64,000 nucleotides of DNA, taken from the NCBI GenBank assembly GCA_030490835.1, contig CM059977.1:11684765-11748764 (forward strand). Reading direction: 5' to 3'. Within the stretch, counting starts at the first letter, position 1. Every line of letters begins with the position of its first letter. Made by a program: the position numbers and the translations under genes. Positions 29,891 through 42,236 of the stretch are shown here, piece by piece. Below the pieces are notes generated by a model. The model did not search any database and was not told the DNA's origin. It worked only from the letters and a program-made list of their open reading frames with translations. This stretch comes from Annona cherimola. Lineage: Eukaryota; Streptophyta; Magnoliopsida; Magnoliales; Annonaceae.

Positions 29891-31036
29891 CCTATTAAGC
29901 GACTTGGCAATAGCGAGGGGGACATCCGGTCCGCTTACTACCTCGACTAAGGCCTATTCCTCGTGCACATGCTCATTCTCATACACATGCCGGCATGATA
30001 TTTGCAAATCAAAAAAAATTTCATAAAAAGCATTTAATAAACAATTTCACAAACTTTAGTTCATGTAAAGCAGTTATAGGTATGACCAACCTTAAATAAA
30101 TTTCATAAAGCAACTTGCAAACAATTTCAAGCATTTTGGAAATAATTTGCAAAACATATAACTTGCTTACCTTCTTAGGAGGTGTCTTCGACCTTCTCTT
30201 TTCCTTTTTCTATTCAAGGACAAAGGATATTTCATTTCCTTTATTTAAGCTGCTTCCCATGTATGCTTTATAATATTTGGGCATTATTTCTTTACATAGA
30301 TATTTTTGTCCATAAATTCTTCAAAAATTCCATACTTATATTCAAATATTAATTTCCAAATTTTCTCCAAAATCACGCTGTCACTGTAGCAAATCACTGT
30401 TCATCCGTGGTTACTGTTCACAGCAACGTGGTTACTGTTCATGGGTTTCAAAAATTGATATTTTTTCCAAAAATAAAAAATACCATGACATACCTTATGC
30501 CTAGTATATCATTTGACATTTCATATATTTTGAATTTATCATTATTTACTTGGCCAAAAAAATCATTTTCTCCATATACTAAAAATCATCATAAATTCAC
30601 TTAAGCATAATCCTTAATTCCAAAAATCATGAAATTAATATATCATTATTCCAACATCATATTCATCATAATCATACATCTCAAATCATCATTTATCAAT
30701 TTTAGAGCATTATTTTCACATATCATATGCTATCTTCCCAAATACCCTATCTTTGCTCCAAATTTTTTATGTTTTGGCATAATTTCATTTGAACATTATA
30801 TCTATACTTATTTTCTCATGCTTAGGCATTATCTAAGCATGTTTTTACCCTACTTAACATCCAAAATAAATTTGGGTAGAAATTACTTACCCGAAGTGGA
30901 GATATGCCTCTTTTTCTCGCACTTTCTCTCTCTAACTTCTATTCTTCAAGGCTAAAACGTGTGGGGATGGGAAATGAAGTTGCTCAAGTGATTTTTGAGC
31001 TGGGATGGTTGTGAATTTCGTCCATGGCCTGCTCCT

Positions 31037-31045
31037 CTATTTATA
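31037..31045 (-). promoter_or_regulatory. TATA box of the solo LTR
   Basis: CCTATAAATAGAGGAGC on the minus strand, well placed as the U3/R promoter of the LTR. Activity is not implied. Confidence 0.55.
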
Positions 31046-31859
31046 GGGGTCCATTTTTCATAAATTTGGAATTTACCCCCTAGCTTTGAGGTATTTATTT
31101 ATAAATTGGTATTTCTTTTTAAATTTTGAAAAATGCTTTGAGCCATGTGCTTCCCACCCTAGGCCTGCTCCATTAACCCTATTGCAGCCCTATTTTCTAC
31201 CTATTTTTTTATTTTTTTATTTAATTAATTTTAAGCTAATTAAATCTAAACCCTTGATTTGTGATTTGGATGAATTTGGACCATTGATTTGGTCATGGTA
31301 CCCCCCCTGCACGACCTGACATGTTGCTGCATTGCATTTAATTTTTTTTAAATTTTTATTTATTAATTTTAATTAAAGTCAAATACATAATTAATGAAAA
31401 AGTGAAGTTACTTTTTCACTTTGCATTTGACGTTTCATCTTGACCATTGATTTGTGATTTTCATCACATCTTAGCCCATTCATCATGTCCATCATGAATT
31501 TTTAACCATCCATAAAAAATTTCATCGAATTCCGACGCCCGGATTGCAATTTATGAATTTTTTTCTATTTTTCCACAAAAATCCAAACTTAGATTAAAAT
31601 ATCCAAAAGAATTGCTATTTTGTCTTGTAGTGATTAAATCTCTATTTTGTCTTTTCGTGATTAAGTTAATCCAAGTGATTAACTCTTAATCACGGGTCTT
31701 AGTCCTTGGTTACTATTCACGTGCACTATTCACATGCACTATTCACGGGGTTAAATTCCTAATAGCATTATTTCAATCTCCAATACACATATCCATCAAT
31801 ATAATTCATGAATTTTCATTTATTCATAAAATAATTACAAAATTACAGATGTCGAAATG

Positions 31860-32240
31860 ACGCGTATACAGGTGGACAATTGATCCGCTTACACCTTTCA
31901 AGTGGATCTCATGCTTTGTGCACATGAACCATTCTTGTCATGCTAGCATGATTTTTTCTTGCGTAAATTCATATGACAGTATTTTTCATATTTAACAAAA
32001 CAGTTATGTAAATCAGTTAGTAAACACATATTGAACTAAGGAATGACCATCCTTGAATACCTTAGAAATAAATTCAAATATTATTTGCTAAACCAATAAA
32101 AGCAGTTGGAATATCATTTGCAATTATTTTAGAATAATTTAAGAAACAAAATCATTTAGAAATTTTTACTTGCTTACCTTGGTCACGTGAGCTTTCTGGG
32201 CCAACTTTTTTTTTGCCTTTACCTATACATGTAAGAATGA
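31860..32240 (-). repeat. LTR internal module resembling 29900-30220
   Basis: Both segments run GTCCGCTTAC/ATCCGCTTACA, a GTGCACATG block, a CATGATAT/CATGATTT block, ATGACCA(A/T)CCTT and ACTTGCTTACCTT in the same order. It suggests an internal duplication of LTR sequence. Confidence 0.5.
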
Positions 32241-35200
32241 CATAACATTCATATAAATTTAATTTTTTTGCATTCAACTTAGTTTCCCAACCCATTTTCA
32301 TTAATATTCATAACCCACTTGAATTTCCAAGTCGGGTGTATACACACAATATACTTATGCATCAAACCATCCATTACATCACATGCTCAATACCCATATT
32401 TAGGGTAATATTCATATATATCATAATACATTCATTAGACACCATATGGAAGTTTATTACTCCCACTTATCATTTTTCACATATTTTTTATAATTCACAT
32501 GTTGTGCTCATTCTTAAGCACTCAGTTAATGTCACAACCCTCATATATTAATCTCAAATTTTGGGATTATCATTATTGACCAAAACAGCAACATAATCCA
32601 CGTTTTTCATCATATTTCAACGCATTTTTTCATTTCAACAATTTACATAAATCATTTGTCATTTTCTCATGTCTATCTCTCCATACATGTTCATTTCACA
32701 ACACATAATTCATGTGTTTATTAAAATTTTTCAAATCAGCAACTTGGATTCTAATTCAGCATGATGAATCTTCTTAATTAACACTTTATTTAGTGTATTT
32801 TTATGGAATTTTAATTCACTAATCATAGGATTCCAAAACAGCAACTTTGGGACCCGATTTATACACTTTCAATGTCTCTTTGGATACTTATCTCTAAACA
32901 GATTTTTAATTTCTAAATTTCAGCAACTAATCACACTTTTCTTAACCCAAATTTAGGGTATTAACACATTTAAAGTCCATAATTTGATTCCCTTCAAAAC
33001 AGTACCTTCTATGTATATTTTGGATACCCTTTTCACTCCACTTTGCATGTTTCTACACATGCCCTAAAATTTCAGATTTAAAGCAAACTTAATCAACTTA
33101 TTTTGGACGTCTAAAATACCTTAGATTTAGAGTATTTTACCCTCTAAATCATTCATAAATTATTTAAGCAAATTCATGTAACATATACATAACAAAATCA
33201 TGGAAATCAAGTCATATACATAACCCTAATTCACATTCTTTCTAAAATTTATAACTTAATCCTAAATCAACATATATAATTTATCTAATCATGAATCATC
33301 ATGTAATCATAATAACACATCAAAACAGCAACATCATATATGAATTTAAGCAAATTTCAATGGAGTTTATCACTCATATTCAACCCTAATCACCATTTCC
33401 TTCTTCTTGAACCCTTGATTTCATACTTATTATTAAATCCTCATTCAATGCCCTAATCAAGGGCATCATGAATCCTCCTTTATAGGTTCATTATGAATCA
33501 CATTTGTGACTTATAATTTGAGTTAGAAAGCTAAGTTTAAATGATTCAAAACTTAAGGATACACTTACTTGTATTTAATCACACTTGAACTTAACTTCTC
33601 TACCTTGAATCCCTTGCTTCCTTTCTTTTTTTTTCTTCCTCTTTTTCTCACCCTTTTTCTTGCTGGACAAGGACGTGCATAAGCTGCTAGAGTTAGGGGC
33701 TTTTGCTCATTGAAATTTTTTTCACAAAATGCCTCATACACATGGACATCCACTCCTTATGTAGTAGCTGGATTTTTCCAACTTTGTGGGCCCCATTTGC
33801 CACATCAATTAGAGGTAATTAAATACATGTTTATCCTCCTTGATGACATGGAAAAATATGCTCCAAATAAATTAGAATTTATCTAAGTAAAAATCCATCA
33901 ATTATCCATAGCATTGATGATCATTATGCTGTCCACAAATCACGTCCACTTTTAGCTATTTTTTGCCATTTTTCTCCACCATTTGCAGCTTTAATTAATG
34001 GTAATTTATACACCCTAACTAGTAGCTCATTTAAATATTCATTTAGCATCAAGAAAAATCACAAAAAATCCAGCTCAATGCCCCCTTGGACGTCCACTTG
34101 TTGCTGTCCACACTTCAACATCCACTTTCAACAGCCATTTTGAAAATTTTTTCCACAAATTGCAGCTTTATTTAATGGCCATTTAATCACCCTAGCAATT
34201 AGCTCAATTAGGGGTCAATTTAGCATAAATAAAAAATCACAAAAAAAATCCAAAAGCCTGCCATGACCGTCCACTTCTCTCTTGCTCCATATTGCTGTCC
34301 ACTTTTCATCACATTAATATGTTACTGATTTTGACATTTGTTGCTGTAATTTTCCACATGAATTTATGGTAATTTATGCACCTTTGCTCCCTAGCTAACT
34401 TAGGTATATATTTTATATTAACAAAAATCACGAAAGTCCAATTTAAAGGCTGCTTGGACGTCCCATGGGTGCCACCCATGCTATCCTCTCTTGAGCTAAT
34501 GTATTAGCTTCTTAAATCAACATTTATTCATAAGATATTTTCATGAATTTTTTATATTTTTAGTAATTCATAAAATACCCTATAATTTACCCCCTTTTGA
34601 CATATATTTTGTGCCATTAATTATTTAATTAATTACTTTAACTTTAACATAAATACATGTTACTTTAAGGGTGCAAAAAGTCAAAAGATGTACACCCATA
34701 TTCGTGCAAGCTTAATCCCACCATCAATAGCTTAATCAAATCCTTTCATTGCATTGGTCTCATAATTTTAACCGTTCATTTCAAATTTCGTCTCAATCCG
34801 ACTTTTCTACCTCAAGTTATTATCATTTGAAGTTATCCTTGGATTTTGGATGGTAATACTCGATTTTTACCATAATCTCATCAATATTTTCATAATATAA
34901 CATTTTCGTAAGGTTAAGCACGAAATTATGTGCTTCTCTTTCAATTTTCATTTTAATCCGCTTTATAGGCGTCAAGTTGTGAATTTTCTAACATTTTCCA
35001 AATTAACTCTATAATTAGCCTCTGAATTTCCATTAATCACATCAAGGAAATTAAATTAATTTTTCATGACACACTAATACTTTTCAACTCTCATTAGGCC
35101 ACTTTAATCATATTAACCCACATTGACTTATAATGACTAATTTAATCATTATTCATAACCCTTGACCTAATTGCAACAAACCTTCAAAATCGTAAATAAA

Positions 35201-35271
35201 TCATTCATAATTCAATCAAATCATAAAATGCATATACATGAATCCTATGTGGGTTAGGGTTTCACAGATTA

Positions 35272-35696
35272 TGACTTCCAAATTTTTCAGTACGCATGAG
35301 ATTTTAATTATTTTGTTTATTTGTGTAATATAGTTTTGAATAAAAATTGTTTCATAAGTTAAATCTTATAAGGATCATATACCTATCACAACCAAGTTAA
35401 ACACTGGACAGTTGACACTACTCACTTTACACGTAAGCAAAACACTATTTGGATTCGCGAAAAAAGAAATTAAATAGGAAATTATCAGCGATAAACTCTA
35501 CCATTAGTTGAGATAAAAACTAACTTCTCATGTAGACAAGTTAGAAAGGAACGGGACTTTGGGCAGGTGACGACTGACGAGATTGCCTGAACTGGGCTTT
35601 ATTAGCTCGGCCGAAAGGTTAATGTAGAGAATAGGCTTCCTGGCCCGTTGCCACCACGCTTAAAGTCTAAGGTCATGGTTGTTGTTTTAGTGCATG
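35272..35696. other. Intergenic, no feature seen
   Basis: Sequence between the solo LTR and the next MITE. A short GC-richer part lies near 35540-35660, with no frame or element that I recognise. Confidence 0.35.
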
Positions 35697-35699
35697 TTT

Positions 35700-36000
35700 G
35701 GTTGTGCATAAAATTTTCTAATAAAAAATTTTAGTGTAAAAGTTATTTTTTATAATGGTGTAAAATTGTTAAATTAATATAAAATAATGTGATATGATAG
35801 AGCTAATGATGGTGTATAAAGAGAATAAAGTTAAAATAGATAGGTTAATTGTATTGTTTGTTGTGTGAAAATGATTAAAAAGTAGAATAGTTTGTATAGA
35901 AAAATGTAAAAATATTTAAAAATAGAATAATTATGAAGAGTAAAAAAATTTTGATTGAAAATTTTTGGTTGAAAACTTTTATGCCCAACTAAACATACCA
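35700..36000. repeat. MITE-A copy 7 (301 bp), clear inverted ends
   Basis: Left end TGCATGTTTGGTTGTGCATA and the complement of the right end TGGTATGTTTAGTTGGGCAT are well matched. The interior TATAGGTTAATTGTAT-like blocks match the other copies. Confidence 0.8.
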
Positions 36001-36075
36001 TAAAAGTCTAAAGTCATGCAAAACACAAATTGAAATTATGAGTGCATTATTTCAAAAAAAAAAGTATGGGTGAAT

Positions 36076-36261
36076 CAGTGTTTTGAAAACCGGACCGAAC
36101 CGGGCGGTCGGACCGGTCGGACCGTGAACCGGTCACGTCCCGGTTCATCACTGTTACCGGTTCAACCGCGGTCCGACCACCGGTTCGATCCGGTTGAACC
36201 GGAAAAACCGGGAACCGGTCACAAAACCGGTTCAGTGACCGGTCCGGTTTTCAAAACATTG
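36076..36261. mobile_element. GC-rich hAT MITE (186 bp) with 8-bp duplication
   Basis: Ends are CAGTGTTTTGAAAACCGG and the complement CAATGTTTTGAAAACCGG. GGGTGAAT flanks both sides (36068-36075, 36262-36269). The CARTG ends and 8-bp duplication fit hAT. The whole element is built from CCGGTT/AACCGG words and is strikingly GC-rich in an AT-rich neighbourhood. Confidence 0.88.
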
Positions 36262-36269
36262 GGGTGAAT

Positions 36270-36557
36270 ATGGGGATACTTAAAAGTTTTTTAAAAAATT
36301 CTCACCTTTTTGAGCATGCTTTTTTTAAAAATATAGTTTAACATCTTAATTATTTAACTACCATACATTTTCAATTATTACATTTAATCATTTTTTTGCA
36401 TCTTATCATAAAACTAATCAATTTATTTTAACCTTATTCTTTTTACTGATGTTAATTATTATCCTTATCATATCAAGTTACTTCCTCAAATTTTTCAAAA
36501 ATTTTCACATTTTCACATTCTCATATTTATTTTTAAATTTTCCCAAATATAACTTAC
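36270..36557. repeat. Probable MITE-A copy 8, hit by the GC-rich MITE
   Basis: The interior AAACTAATCAATTTATTTTA and TTATCCTTATCATATCAAG and the end TTTTCCCAAATATAACTTA resemble the family. The left end lies at the insertion site of the 36076-36261 element. Confidence 0.5.
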
Positions 36558-36622
36558 AAAACGAAAAGGGGGAAAAGAAACTTAAATCCTTAAATAGGAG
36601 AACAGATACAGAAAGCTAAGGG

Positions 36623-37545
36623 TAGGGGTGCAACTTGGGCCGGGTTCAGCCCGAACCCGAAAATATGCAGTGTTGAAACTCTAAGCTTTTCAACCCGAAC
36701 CCGATTTTTGAGCCCGAACCCGAATTCAAATAGGGCTCGGTTTCGGGTTCAGGCAAGCCCGAACCCTATAAACCCGAACCCGAATTGCATTTATATAAAA
36801 TATATAATATATTATAATAATAATATATTGTAATAATAACATATTACTCATGGATGGATGATGGACAACAGGAGTACGGCATGGCAGGCATGGACAGCTC
36901 ATCGCCGAGACAATCTAACATCTTAAGTGATTTCAACAAAATACCTATTCCCAATTTACATTACGATATAGGTCCAACAGTTTTTTTAAAAAAAATTACT
37001 CTTCACACCTTTTCTACTGAAGCCTTTTGACCAACGAAATCCTGTGATACTAAATATTAAATTTTTTTGAGATCTTTTTTTCCAACAGGAAAATTTATGA
37101 GAACTTTAAAATTATAGTTGTAAAATAAGCTTAAAACAATAGAGGAGTAAAAAAATACAATTAATGATTAATAATACAATTTTATTGACAACGTTTACAC
37201 ATAATCCATATTCTACTTGATACAAAGAGAATGTTCAAAACAAGTTTCTTTCTTTCTACTCTTAAGCGGTATTTGAATTTTTCTTAATTTCATACAATAA
37301 ATTGTTTTTAAAACTTTTTTATATAATAGATTTGTGATAAAAAATTATATATAAGATGAGTAACAAAGACATATTAATAGAAGATGTCAACTCGAAACTC
37401 AACCCGAGCCCGAATTTCAAAAATAGGAGTAGGGTTGAGGTTTACAAATAGGGTTAGGGTTAGGGTTAGGGTTGAAGTTTTACAAATAGAGTTAGGGTTA
37501 GGGTTGAGGTGAACCCGAGTTTCATGAGCCCGAGTTGCACCCCTA
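36623..37545 (+). mobile_element. Internally deleted hAT element (923 bp) with GCTAAGGG duplication
   Basis: The ends TAGGGGTGCAACTTGGGC and GAGTTGCACCCCTA equal those of the 4.2-kb element. GCTAAGGG flanks both sides (36615-36622, 37546-37553). The right about 340 bp closely match 11370-11708 (for example CTACTCTTAAGCGGTATTTG). No transposase sequence remains, so it would depend on another copy. The left subterminal part is packed with CCCGAACCCGA words and the right with GGGTTAGGG words. Confidence 0.93.
37430..37515 (+). repeat. GGGTTAG array in the hAT subterminal region
   Basis: Contains four consecutive AGGGTT units (AGGGTTAGGGTTAGGGTTAG continuing) and further copies after a spacer GTTTTACAAATAGAG. 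The same arrangement, less regular, is at 11585-11680. It belongs to the transposon and is not a chromosome end. Confidence 0.8.
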
Positions 37546-37553
37546 GCTAAGGG

Positions 37554-40370
37554 TCCACATATATACAAGTCAAGAGTGACGGAGAAAATATGAAAAAATT
37601 GATTTGATGGTCCAACCAAAGCAGGACGAGAGTATAAAGCAACGGTCGATTAATAATAGACCATAGTTGCATGAAGTTATTTCATTGACCTCCATGGATA
37701 CAGCTAGGCTACGGTGAGCTGTGAAGTGAGGAGAAGTCGTGATTTGTATGATTTAAAAGAGATTTCTCTCCTCGTTTGTGGTTGTCTTCTTCTTGTTGTT
37801 GTTTTCCTGACTCTCGTGGGGGTGGAGTGGGAGGACTTTGAAACAAAGCCGAAGGGTTCAAATCCCACAGTGATAGATACTCGCATCAGACCAAACTGGG
37901 TGACATTGATTAGATCATGAGGCCCACTATTTGTATATTTCCAAAGGAAAGTCAATGAAATGTATGGTTCATGTAAATTAATGGAAGATGGTGGACGCAT
38001 ATATGCAGCATGCATGCAACCGACACTACCAGTGAGTTGGCATGCATGATGGAATTGAAGATTCAATACTGCAATTCATCAAGGAGGCTTTTGTGATAGG
38101 ATTATCAAAGTTAAGGCTGTCAACCACATAGAGGGTGGACTCTATATCCGCTGTATATCGAATATATACATATGTAGATGATTGAGCCTGATTAAACACC
38201 CGTCCTGATCACTCATTTGATGGAAGCAGCCTCTAAGTGCATTCTCAGTTGATTCATTAGACATTTAAGTAGGACCCATCCTAAAGAAAATTGAATAGGT
38301 TTGTTGCCCAGGGATGTCAGCTTTTTGTAGAAGAGTGCCTTTAAAGCACCCATCATATGCATGACACTACAAGGAATTTCATAAAATCAAAGCCCAAGAG
38401 GCATTGAATTGATTTGTGAACAGATATACATGTTGTCAGTCTAGCATGTTCCACACAGTTTTACACCCCTGCGAGGCTTCTTTGAAATTATCAAGTAAGA
38501 ATAAAATGACGAGGTGATCTGAATAATATTACCATATTTAAATTTAAGGTATCTTTGAATAGCGACACATAAAGCGAGAATACTTTTACGAAATTACTCT
38601 TCTAAGCAACCTTCTTCATTTTTAATATGTTAATTACTGATGAAAAATTTACTTTATTTATTATATTAACATCATTTATATTATAATGAAATTATTTTTA
38701 TTTATCTAGTATTGTTACGCATGGATACCATCTACAAGCGTATAAATTAAAATATAATAATAGTTTAACGCTAAACAGAAAGAGTACCCTAAAAAGATAT
38801 TACAGAAAAAATGGAAGGAGAGAAATTTCTTGATTCATTGATTTGTCTTGGTTCTGATTTATGCATGTAGGTGCCTTAACAAGAATTTTCCTTAAAAGAT
38901 TATTATTTTCATTTTCTTCTTTTCCCCTTCTTCCAGAGCCAGGGGTTTGTTTAATAAATAAATAAAAAATTCCTCTAGCACAATGACTCTTACCTAATTA
39001 ACGGTATTATCTAGAAGTTGAATGAGGATTATAGGTAAAAAAAATCATCCTTTTTAGCTAGGCTGAGATCGCGATATATAGTCAGTACAAATGTGAAAAC
39101 TATCCTCTTTCATAGGTCAACATTGGCAACGCAAGCAGCGTACATCTATTGCAATGAATTCTTCCCCTGTCAAGGGTTCCTAGATTTTGATTGTTTTGAA
39201 AGTTTTCACAGCATCAACCCTTAGCTTTACGGTCTTCTGCATGAACGTGGTATATTTGTTTTAAGGCTAAAAGCTTTTGGGCCTAAAAGTCACATTTTCA
39301 AACGTTGTAAGCTGATTTAATTGTTTAGTACTTATATTACATAATTATTAGTTTGGTGGGATATTTTATTTAATTTGGAATTGATTGCATCATTTGTGAG
39401 GATAACCAAGTTAATTTCACGAAATTAAGTTCTTGTGGATATACATGCCTATATTCATTAATTTGTCTTTATATATATCCAGTTGCATGTTAGTAAAACA
39501 AAAGAGTCCAATTTTTTAAATTAGCTCAATCTACGTTTCTTTAATGCTAGAACAAATGAACGGGGTTACAATCTAATACAACTGAGCTGCATGGAGATTC
39601 TATACAGCTTTTTTTATTTAAAATGTTTATCAAATCTAAATTGTTTATCATGTTTATCCATAAACATTTATTTATTATTTAAAAAGTCGTATGTATTAAA
39701 ATTTTTACATATTTTGCGTTTTCAATACTCATATATTAATCCATTCGCAAAAGATGCTAGTTCTTTACAAGATATAATCTATATATGAAATTATTTTTTG
39801 AAACACGATAAAATAAGTGGTATTGAACAAAACAAATGGTTTAGTTTTAGAAAAAAGTTTTAAAATGAAAAAAGGGGCTACATGTACTCCATTCAGCTAA
39901 GTTGCATTGAATCATTGCTGATGATAATCATGTATCTTTTCTATTAGTTGGCAATAGATGGACAGATGATCAATCACAACAAATAAACGTCCAAACTTAT
40001 GAACTCTTGTCAATTTGACTCTGGGGCTGCATCCAAAGCATCTCATAATATGTTGTCCATTTTGGGAGCATTAATTCATATATGCAAAGCAGGTAAACGG
40101 GCCAAATAATTAAATTGATGCATGCCTCATCTATGAACCAGATAACTCTTTATTTATGGAAGTCATACATACTTTCAAATTTTTAGGAATATATACGATG
40201 CTGCAACAAGAGAATATTCCAATTTGTCCAAATGAACTTTAGCTGAGTTAATTGAGATGTAGATATACATAAACGTTGTATATGGCTAGATTGACATTAA
40301 TTTCCTTTCGACTGGCAACGAATTGAAACTGCGTTGGTTTCTTTAATGGTTGGTGTGGAAACATAGAAAT
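37554..40370. other. Intergenic sequence, no gene supported
   Basis: A short open frame at 37714-37920 has no recognisable domain. Around 38600-38770 part of family D is present (ATTTATATTATAATGAAATT, TAAAATATAATAATAGTTTA). Nothing else could be named. Confidence 0.4.
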
Positions 40371-40373
40371 ATG

Positions 40374-40742
40374 TTCCGGTGTGCACAATATGTTATGATG
40401 TATTTGACTTAAAATGGGCTTTACACGCCGATAAATGTATTAATACTTTATAAAATTATTTATCCATGTATGAATTATATTTTAAATAGTTAATATGTTC
40501 AAAAAAATTTTAAAATTGATATTTACATCAAATTATTTTATTACATTGATTTTGTACCATTTTTAGATAAAATCATATATATATCCAATTTGGATGAAAA
40601 TTGATATACTAATATAAGAAACAATTCTAAGTATAATAGGTATAGTAGATATACATTTTATAATCAAATAGGACTAATTTTGAGCCAAATGCAACATAAG
40701 TTACATTACATTTACGTGCACTCAAATATTTTCCAGAAACAT
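40374..40742. repeat. Old relative of the foldback element at 28749
   Basis: The left end TGTTCCGGTGTGCAC and right end GTGCACTCAAATATTTTCCAG are inverted. The interior ATTATTTTATTACATTGATT and ACCATTTTTAGATAAAATC parallel the 28749 element in reverse. Confidence 0.6.
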
Positions 40743-40764
40743 ATATATAATGAAGTGATGCACC

Positions 40765-41062
40765 ATAATTATGGTTCAATCCACGGCAAATAGGCCTCAT
40801 TTGATCATAAAATTAACATCTATTTCGCCTATTGTACTTAAAATTATTTATTTTAATATCTACCAATTTTAATTTAAATCAAACATGTGATGAGCCCTAT
40901 CTTAAAATGATACAAAATTAACATAATAAAATAGTTTAACATAAATAACAATTTTAAAGTTGCATTTTCAACATCGAAACCATCAAAAATATGTTTTTAT
41001 GTAGATAAAAGATTATATAAAATATTATTGCATTTTAATATATGTTGAACCCATTTTGCAAT
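40765..41062. repeat. Second old foldback relative
   Basis: Shares AATAAAATAGTTTAACATAA and GATGAGCCCTATCTTAAAAT-type blocks with 28749-29123. The ends are diverged. Confidence 0.5.
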
Positions 41063-41835
41063 GGAGTGCACCTATGAGTGGATTGTATCTCTGTATATAT
41101 AGTCACACTGTTCAGTATTCACCTAACGAATATATATATTGGAAGACCCACCCACCTACATGTATGTGTGGCTAGGTAGCTAGCAAACCCGGAAGTGTTT
41201 AAAAAATTCAAAGTAAGGGCCGAATAATTAAGGAAGGTTTTGAGTCGTGTTTTGATAAGGACCTGAGCACTACCACGTTTGAAACTAAAGCCTGTGTGTG
41301 GATCCCTCCCAAAGGTTGCTTTCTAAATTCTAAGTGGAATTCCACATCGAGATGATGGAAAAAAAAGACCCTACCACAGAATTCAAATGCACAGCGTCAT
41401 TAGATCCTGCTATACCTGATTATTCGATTGAATTAATTAATTTTACTTGGTCTTGCGATGCCGTATCTTAGCCCTTTGTAATGGCCTCCGCCTTCCACGG
41501 AAGAAAATTTTCGGCCAGTTATATTCAAATGATTTTTGCGGTGCAATTAGGTGAAAATAGTTTTTATTATAAAGAAAATAATATATGGGTGAGAGTCCAA
41601 CAGTACATGCATCGTATGCATGTGTTATGTATTTTCTCTTCAATTTTCGGTTTAATTTGCTTGGAAAACAGGAAAATATTAGGAAATTAATTAAGGAAGA
41701 GAAAAGGCAAAAATATTGAAAAAATGCAACAATAAAATATGAATTTTAAGAAGATGACCAAAAACGAAACGTACATAAATATTATTTAGATAACAAAATT
41801 TAGAAGATGATGATAGAAAATATTGGGGAGCTTAT
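41063..41835. other. Intergenic sequence, nothing recognised
   Basis: Open frames near 41443-41690 overlap on both strands and show no domain. Confidence 0.35.
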
Positions 41836-42236
41836 CATGTATATCATCATGTATTTTAGGTTAAAATACGACATTTATTCATTTTTACAATTAGTTATAT
41901 ATTTTTTATTTTTCTTTATAAGCATGTTTATCTAAGTGTATTTAATCTATATATAAAGTTTTTTAATTTACAATAATTTTACATATTTGTTTTTGATTTT
42001 TTAAAAATCAGGTTTTTAGAGGGTGTGAAATGACTTAAATGCCCTTGAAATTGATAATTTTCAAAAAATAAAAAATAAATATGTAAAAGTATTGTAAAAT
42101 GACAAAACTTTGTATATAGATTAAATACACTTAAAAATATGTTTATGAAGAAAAAATCAAAAAAATATAATTAATTGTAAAAATAAATGAATGTTGTATT
42201 TTAGCCTAAAATATATAACGATGTATATAATCATGT
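41836..42236. repeat. Foldback family B, copy 3 (about 400 bp)
   Basis: Long inverted arms: TATTTTAGGTTAAAATACGA at the left faces TATTTTAGGCTAAAATACAA on the other strand at the right, and ATTTTTACAATTA occurs in both. The centre carries AATGACTTAAATGCCC. Confidence 0.75.

Larger units (their letters stand above)
28272..35266 (-). mobile_element. Giant solo LTR (6,995 bp) with 5-bp target duplication
   Basis: On the minus strand it begins TGTGAAACCCTAACCC and ends GGGGGCGCCACA, the TG...CA pattern of plant LTRs. GATTA flanks both ends (28267-28271 and 35267-35271). A TATAAATAG box at 31037-31045 on the minus strand supports the orientation. No gag or pol sequence is visible, so I read it as a solo LTR. 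A foldback element (28749-29123) is inserted near its 3' end. The 3' terminal part is present more than once, see the modules below. Confidence 0.82.

Noticed and set aside
28272..35266. Full-length LTR retrotransposon
   Set aside because: There is a single outer target duplication and no gag, protease, RT or integrase blocks. The right-end sequence GGTTTCACA is not repeated near the left, so a solo LTR fits better.
36070..36267. Open frame of 65 residues rich in Arg, Gly and Pro
   Set aside because: It spans the GC-rich MITE 36076-36261 and both its flanks. It reads through CCGGTT words and has no domain.
37430..37515. GGGTTAG array as an interstitial telomere
   Set aside because: The array lies inside an hAT element with exact target duplications and is shared with another copy at the same place.
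37840..37885. tRNA-like T-arm sequence GGGTTCAAATCCC
   Set aside because: No acceptor stem, D-arm or anticodon arm could be built around it.
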